A stretch of 64,000 bases of DNA from Telmatactis stephensoni (taxonomy: Eukaryota; Cnidaria; Anthozoa; Actiniaria; Isophelliidae), in assembly GCA_029948255.1 (NCBI GenBank), contig JALIZF010001232.1, positions 87,501 to 151,500 on the forward strand, in the 5' to 3' direction. The notes beneath the pieces were generated by a model. The model was not told the DNA's origin, did no database searches, and saw only the letters and a list, made by a program, of their open reading frames with translations. Both the position numbers and the translations under genes were made by a program. Below, piece after piece: positions 57,600-64,000 of this stretch (position 1 is its first letter; every line of letters starts with the position of its first letter).

Positions 57600-60500
57600 G
57601 TTTTCCGTGTTTACATAGCCTGATGTAAACACGCGGGAAAGTTTGGGAGAAGTCGAGAGCGATTGTATAAAACCGAGCCGTAATAAAATACATGAAGAAA
57701 AAAGAGTGAAAAATCTCGTTTTTGTTGGATATCACTCAAGAAATTCTCCCCACGTTTCAAAGACAAAAACTGTCCAATCAGCGTTCTCATTTTACAGTCG
57801 ATTCTCGAGCTCAAAAATTCAGGATAAACTGAATTCTGCTTGCATAAGATGGTTAGTGCCCAAATTTTAAGTCGAGTAGTGCTCAACGAGTGATTTCAGT
57901 TGGTCAAGCTCCGGATTTTTGTTGTCTTTTTGATACGAAAAACAATCTTTCGAGATGAATGAACGCGACCGACAGAAAACTTTTCAGTACCGTTTATATC
58001 TAAATGTTTTTTCCTTGTTTACTGTTTAAGTAAGATATTAAAATATCTTGCATTTATTGTGAATATGATTTAGGGCTATTGAATAAAGTAATTTAAGTTT
58101 TGAAAACGTTATTCTTGTCTCCTATTTCTGTGCCTTTCGGGCTAGACGGAACTTTTCATTTGAGCGTAGCTACTGTACGTTTACATGTATTCAGTTTTCA
58201 GTCTGTAGATTTTGGTTTTATAAATTGACAAACACTTCCTCTTCTCTTATTATCAGCAGAGGTTTTTTTTTTCTATTTTGTTTCTAAAGTATTAGGTTCA
58301 AATCAAAGACAGAAAAACATATTTTGCGATTGATTGTAAAGTGAGCTCGAGCGGCACTGAGTTTCCAGAGTTTTGCTTGATCATAAAAAAAGGATAAAGA
58401 AATCAAAGGAGAATCGAGTTTGCTCTCACTTCATCAATTTTTTCTCAAACAAGTGTTTGGTGAAAGTTGCCCATTATTGTATACCATATTTTGTTTAAAC
58501 ACTTTGCTCTAGCCAAAGATCTTGTCGTCACAATTAACACTTATTGACTGGGACCGTTTTGTGGTCCCGAGACCGGCAATGTTTCCCGAGGCGGTGTTTT
58601 GTTATATGCCAACTGTCAAAGAACAAAATAAAAAGCAAAAAGTCGCTGCCTACAGTTAAAGTTTTTAATCAAAATTCACACAAAACTGACCTTTTTTCAC
58701 ACATATTTTTTCGGAGAATTGTTGTAGCTCTTTTGGTGACATTCCAGGTTGGTTATCATCTTTTCCTCGGAATAAATGTTGTATATTGGTCTTAAAGGTT
58801 TGGCAATAAACACGAGTTTTGCCTCATGCATGTCCGAATGAATGAATTTGTAAACGCGCGCTACCAAAAACCTGCCTTCAAAGCTCAATCTACTTCCGGT
58901 TTTGTTATTACCGGTCAATAAACTCACTGTTGCTCGCTGAGAGTTGTTGCTGGGGAAACAGCAAAATTTGCCGTTGACGTTCACGTGATGCGCTCTCGCC
59001 CAATCAGAGCACGGAAAAAATTGACTTTGACAGTTGGTATATAACAATCATGTTTACATAGCCTCATGTCAACACGCTCTTTAACCAATCAGAGCGCGCG
59101 TAGTATCTTAGTTATTTTATAAAACAAAATAGTACTAATTATAGACAATGGTAGAGTGATCGCACTTAACCCGTGAAAAAGTACAAAATCTAAATAGCAC
59201 TAAATAGTAAGAAATCCTTTCTTTTCCATTGTTTAATAGCGCTACTTTACATTATTTAGCTAGTACAATCTCACGGATTAAGTGCAATTACTCTAAACAA
59301 TGAATTTTGATACTATTTAGCAGTAATTATTACTAAGTTGTTTCATGGTTTTAGTGTTTGTGCTCTATTTCTAGTTCAGTAATACAGTATTTTTGGCACC
59401 AGACTTCATTATATGCCGACACATTGCTAAATGAGTTATCACTGTCAGTTCGACATTTTAAAATATTGATGATATAACAATATGCGCATTTCTAAAGAGT
59501 TAATTTATAGAAGGGGTTTGTTTGTTTCAACCTCAAACTCGCACTGAGTCAAAAGTTACTAAAATTAACCCAGTACGAGATTATTGTGCTATAAAATATT
59601 AATTCTCCCATCTACACCTGAAGGCACAACTCAATCCTAAAGTCAGTAAACAATCTCTCTCCCTGCCAGTACTGCGCAGTTGAACTGAGAATAAGAATGC
59701 TTCAGCTTGCGAGGTCGTGATATCGAAGAAGAGACTTTCAAATTTCAACATTTCACTTACTAAAACCCGTTTTCTTTATTCTTGAGAGACGCTTTTACAG
59801 GTAAATATGTAGCTATTCTTTAATGCGTTTATTTTTCTTTCTTTTTTATTAGTACTACTGTCAAAAATTTATTTTTTTAACTTACAACTTCATTATCTAA
59901 TTTTTTTTGTTCTATTCTTGCGTCAGCATACATTTTTCTCAACCACATTTCTACAGAGAAACTAACACAATCAAATCGTGATTTTCAAGAGGCAAAAAGT
60001 CTACCTTCGAACGACCCGGTTCCACATCTCACCGTGTTTTGTTGTTTTTAGATAATTTCTCATGCCTCTTTCCTTTTAAAGCTATCCTTACTCAGCTATT
60101 CAACCCAAAAACGTTATTTTGTCCATTTATCTGTTTTAAACAAAGGTCAACATCTGTTAGATAGCCTCGAATTCAAAATCGATTGTTTTATTGCCATTCT
60201 TAATTTTGCAAACAAAATCGAAATAATATATATTACATGCAAAATACACAGCTAAAGATATATTCTCTTACTTTGTTAGATTAAATGAAATTTTCAGACG
60301 AATCTTCAAACTTTTGACTTCCAAACTAATTAATCCGTTTTAAATAGTTTCAACATATTCCTATAGAGGGTGTCTTTATGTCCCTGAGTTTTTATTATCT
60401 GATATATTTTGGCTAATGGAAAAGCATTTTCTAGACATTTCATGGAAAAATCTTGTAGTTTGTTCTTAGTTTTCATGGAAGTTATTCATTTACATTTTAA

Positions 60501-62064
60501 GCTCAAAACGTTCACAATTAGCAGTTTTGAGTTTCTCGAACTTTCTGTTCATTCATGTTCAAAATATAATGAAAACAGTCAGCCACTCAAGGTTCGCTCC
60601 CATTAGTTCAAGACTTGCCTTTAACCTTTGGGGATTTCAAACCATTTGCCTGGTACCATATTTGAGGGACCATGGAGATAAAAAACGTTGAAGTCGGTTA
60701 ATTTGAATCTGAAACGAAACATAAATGATTCTTGTTTCTTGAGTAAAATACGAAAAACATACTTCTAACTGAAGCCTTGCATTGTAACTAATATTCCAAT
60801 ATTACAACAAACGGTATCATTTGGCTTCGAATATGTCGTCATTTGCAGCTAGTTTCACGTCTCAGATCTCCGACCGTCAACGTTATTTGAAATAAGGACC
60901 TACTATCCCACATTAATAAGTATCAGATCGCATCAGAAAAGATCTGATCTGGAAAGATAAGTACTGGAATCACTTGTGTTAAATTGTATCCAGTGAAGAA
61001 AACAAAGTGTGGATTCATCATCGTTCTTATCCGACGTTGGACGGTTACCATGGTAACTATACACGGATCCAACTGAGCTCAATTATAAAGTGTGGGTGCA
61101 TAAATGTATACAAATGCAACGCAATAAAAACAGTTTTCATCATCGTTTGAAATGAAAAAATGTTTTGTATTGATCTCGCATTGATCGTGAACTCCTGAAA
61201 TAAACCGTCATTTGCATTCAAAACAAAAGCGCTTCCATTTTGGTTTTGAGTCCTTCTGTAGGATACTTTATAAAAATTATTTCTCTGAAACCATGATTCT
61301 TTTGAAACCAGAAATAAGTGCAGCGGTTTTATTCAACCTCTTTTTAAAGGGGTTCTAAAACTCATTGAAAAAGTCATAAGCAAATAGACCAATTGAAGGC
61401 GTTCATGTGGTCACGTGTTGAGACCTTTATACTAGACTTAAAAAGCAATATCGCTGCAAATTCATTCAAATTCGACCAAAACAGAACATTCGAGATGATT
61501 TGTTTGGTTTTTAGCGCTTTATGAACACCAACTAAAACTGCTTATACTCCTTAACGGTTTGTCTGGTCGACGATTGGTTTTGTACTTTTTTTCCGAGTAC
61601 ACGTTCAATCACAGTTTTTCGATGAATTTTAGGTTGGTATACGATGGTATGAAAGTGCACGTCAACTGTCGAACATTCTCATGGAACACTTTTCTATTGG
61701 TTCATTGTGGTTTGATTTTCGGAATTTTATCCATTTTTTCTGGAAAATCTAGAGTGAAAGATTCTGAAATAGAGGGGTCAAGTTTTGTTTGTAATTACTC
61801 AGACAATAATTCACGTTCAACAAAATTGTTTCAAAACCGATTTATAACTGGATAAAAGATTTATAAGTTCCGAACGTTTTATCAAAATTGCACGCGATTC
61901 TAAAGAGTTGTGACGAAAAGTTAAAAGTTCAATGCTCTGGAATTTCTGATGAGTCACCTTAATAGTTGACTAATATGGATATTTCCCCGGGAAGCTCATT
62001 TTCTCGTTTCACCTCAAAGAGTGTCAACATATTCAAATGAACATATTTTTAAATTTATCTACAG
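57600..62064. other. Gene-poor stretch before the apple-EGF gene
   Basis: AT-rich, with only short overlapping frames and the MITE at 59150-59325. A 5' untranslated exon of the downstream gene probably lies here, since its first coding exon is preceded by an acceptor, but it could not be located. Confidence 0.5.
59150..59325. repeat. TAGAGTG foldback MITE, copy B
   Basis: GGTAGAGTGATCGCACTTAA (with CCCGTGA) at the left is inverted at the right as TCACGGATTAAGTGCAATTA (with CTCTA). Same ends as the element at 24200-24355. Confidence 0.65.
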
Positions 62065-64000
62065 AGTATAATGCTACCAGTTTTATTCATCATTTTGGTC
62101 AAAGCCAGTTTAGTGAGATCTAAATTCCACTGTGTTGGCACCTGCTACTCAGGGCGAGTGTTTCCACTGCCTGAAGACATCGTCTATGGGAAACATCTCA
62201 TAGGATACTCCTACAAGAACATTACTACTGATAATGCAAAGAAGTGCTACTCATTTTGTGTCAATGACTGTCGATGTAAGGCGTGTCAGATGAAAGATGT
62301 GAGGTGTGAGTTGCTGGATGAGGACCACACTTCCAGACGAAACAACTTTGTAGCTGGGTCAGGATATGTGTACTATGACTTAAAGCAGGAATCATATCAA
62401 GGGGTAAGACATTTGACTTATTTCTTAAAAGTTCCCGAACGTGTAGCACGATAACATTGACACTCACTGTTATCAAACTATTAAAAAAACGTCTTCGGGA
62501 AATTAAAGGCCCCATGCAATCCTACGCGACTCATCTGAAGGGGCCTTCGAAAGGTTGTATGGGTACATACCTCCATGCAGTTGCTTGATGTTTAGAGCAG
62601 ATTACGTATGACTGGGAAAATGACACGGTATCAAACGGTATACGGTTACGGCAGGGTATCGAATGCTCTTATAGACATTACAGCACTGACACAGTCACGG
62701 TACGCCGTCGTAAGTTTCCAACTCATACGAAACCCGCTCTAACATCAACGGGCCAGTGAATTAGTTGAGTTGAATACTGCACCTACCCATGCATGCACCT
62801 TCAATTCGGTCTAGTCGCGTAGGCTTTAGCCTCTCGTCCGACAACTTTTTGAAATAGATGTATATGGAATACACGATTTTGAATCAAGTTTTCCTAATTT
62901 TGCGGGATCAAGTTATTTTTCTATTCTCAGGATCGATGATCCAATTATTGTAAATGTTCTTGCTACTTCTCTCAAACGCGCTTGTTGCAAAATTAGAAAT
63001 AAAATTAGGCAAATTCCTGGGTTGACATCACCTCATTTGCATTTTCCGATTTCGAATGGTTATAACTCCAAAAGTAGACATCCTCATACAAGAATGTGAA
63101 TCCATAAAGCTTTTGAATTCATGAAAAAACGATTACCAAAATTTCAAATTAGAGGTTAGGGGCACTTTAAAAACGTACTTTGCTATTGCTACTTGTAAAG
63201 TTAGCGCAGGATGTTTAGGTATAGGAACAACTGATGGTCTGATAAAGATCGATTTTCATTCTCGTGGTGTTGATGGGGGAGGGGGCCGTATATAACAAGG
63301 ACTGTATACTGTGTAGGCAGTAGTATATATCCAATTGCTTTCTTTGTCAATTGCTTGTTTTCTTAATCAATTTCTTTCGTTACAATACAGAAATCCCACA
63401 TGATTCAGCCAAATAGCTGTTATAATGGCTGCTGTCTACCTCAACCTTGTATAAACGGAGGAACATGTATAGAACACTGCAGCACACCAAAAGAGAAGTT
63501 CATCTGCGACTGTACAAGATTACTTACGGGAACAGTTTGTCAGCGGAAAGTAGCATCTTGTGTGGATTACTTGAGGAAAGCACGTGGTGCCACACCCTCT
63601 AATGGAAAATACACCATTTACCGCAGCGACAGTGGTCTTCGTCTCGAAGTCTACTGTACTTTCACTACCAACCAGGCCTGGACACTCATCGAAACGTTTA
63701 ATATTGCAAACAACGATCACTACTACAACAAGCCATTTCACTTTGACTTTGAGAGAAATCCAAGTTTAGTCCCAAATTGGGCTGACTATCGCTTGTCGCT
63801 AAGCAACATGCAGTACCTCCGTACTAAGGCCACCATGTTCAGAGCCACGTGTGACTTCCCAAACAGAGGTGGTGAGCTTACTCGTGATTATCTGTTTGGT
63901 TACCTCAGTGACTATGACATCATCAACCATGGAGATATCAGCGGCTGCAAAAAGCATGCCTACATCAACTTGATAGGGAAAGAATACTTTAATCAATCTG
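62065..64000 (+). CDS. Secreted PAN/apple-EGF-fibrinogen-like protein (3' end outside window)
   Basis: Exon 62065-62403 starts after an acceptor (CTACAG). The ATG at 62071 is followed by a hydrophobic signal peptide (MLPVLFIILVKASLV), then an apple/PAN-type domain with cysteines in the CYSFCVNDCRCKACQM pattern. Exon 63391 onward (phase 0) encodes an EGF-like domain (CINGGTCIEHC, FICDC, GTVC). After a Cys-containing stretch comes a fibrinogen-C-like or related extracellular domain (GLRLEVYCTF, AWTLIETF, DYRLSLSNM), still open at the window edge. Cnidarians have many such secreted proteins, some in the coral skeletal matrix; that role here is only a possibility. The domain after EGF is divergent, so the fold assignment is tentative. 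A CGTATGACTG MITE lies in the intron. Confidence 0.8.
62594..62740. repeat. CGTATGACTG MITE, copy 5
   Basis: TAGAGCAGATTACGTATGAC ... CTCATACGAAACCCGCTCTA, with the shared core GGTTACGGCAGG. Lies in the intron of the apple-EGF gene. Confidence 0.75.

Noticed and set aside
61559..61855. 98-codon frame upstream of the apple-EGF gene
   Set aside because: No domain, no signal of splicing to the downstream exon, and composition like surrounding intergenic DNA.

Overview
The window looks like nuclear DNA of a cnidarian, most likely an anthozoan such as a stony coral. This is inferred from small exons with GT-AG introns, very dense short inverted-repeat elements, non-LTR and BEL/Pao retrotransposon debris, and a secreted apple-EGF-fibrinogen-like gene. 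It is not bacterial: no operons were found, and most long open frames are repeats or transposon fragments.

Region 1 (1-43.6 kb, + strand) is one large gene. Joining exons by splice signal and phase gave 42 coding exons (258 to 43581) forming an unbroken frame of 1,840 codons plus stop; the 5' part lies upstream of the window. The protein is a single-chain, four-repeat, potassium-selective cyclic-nucleotide-gated channel of the CNGK type. It contains the pore, S6, C-linker and CNBD of repeat 1 and complete repeats 2, 3 and 4. All four pores carry GYGD. The four CNBDs differ in their phosphate-binding cassette, and repeat 3 is the most canonical. The intron before the CNBD (x-P-L/I-F) sits at the same place and phase in all four repeats, as expected if one exon set was quadrupled.

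The channel introns are full of mobile DNA. The intron at 12.06-19.66 kb holds two different R2/R4(Dong)-like LINEs beside TAA microsatellites. The last intron holds the 3' end of a BEL/Pao element with an LTR. Other introns hold tRNA-type SINEs, many foldback MITEs, a 78-bp minisatellite that stays open as 26-residue units, and a tandem array built from the start of a channel exon.

Region 2 (43.6-53 kb) has a LINE remnant and, on the minus strand, a three-exon GOLPH3/GPP34-like gene (45961-48913). Upstream lie two more copies of its first exon, one frameshifted and one intact with a phase-compatible donor.

Region 3 (53-62 kb) shows no supported gene. It contains a 2.4-kb terminal-inverted-repeat element with CAC...GTG ends, a large inverted repeat and MITEs.

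Region 4 (62.06-64 kb, + strand) is the 5' part of a secreted PAN/apple-EGF-fibrinogen-like protein that runs off the window.

All coordinates come from reading splice sites by eye. No alignment, transcript or database search was run.
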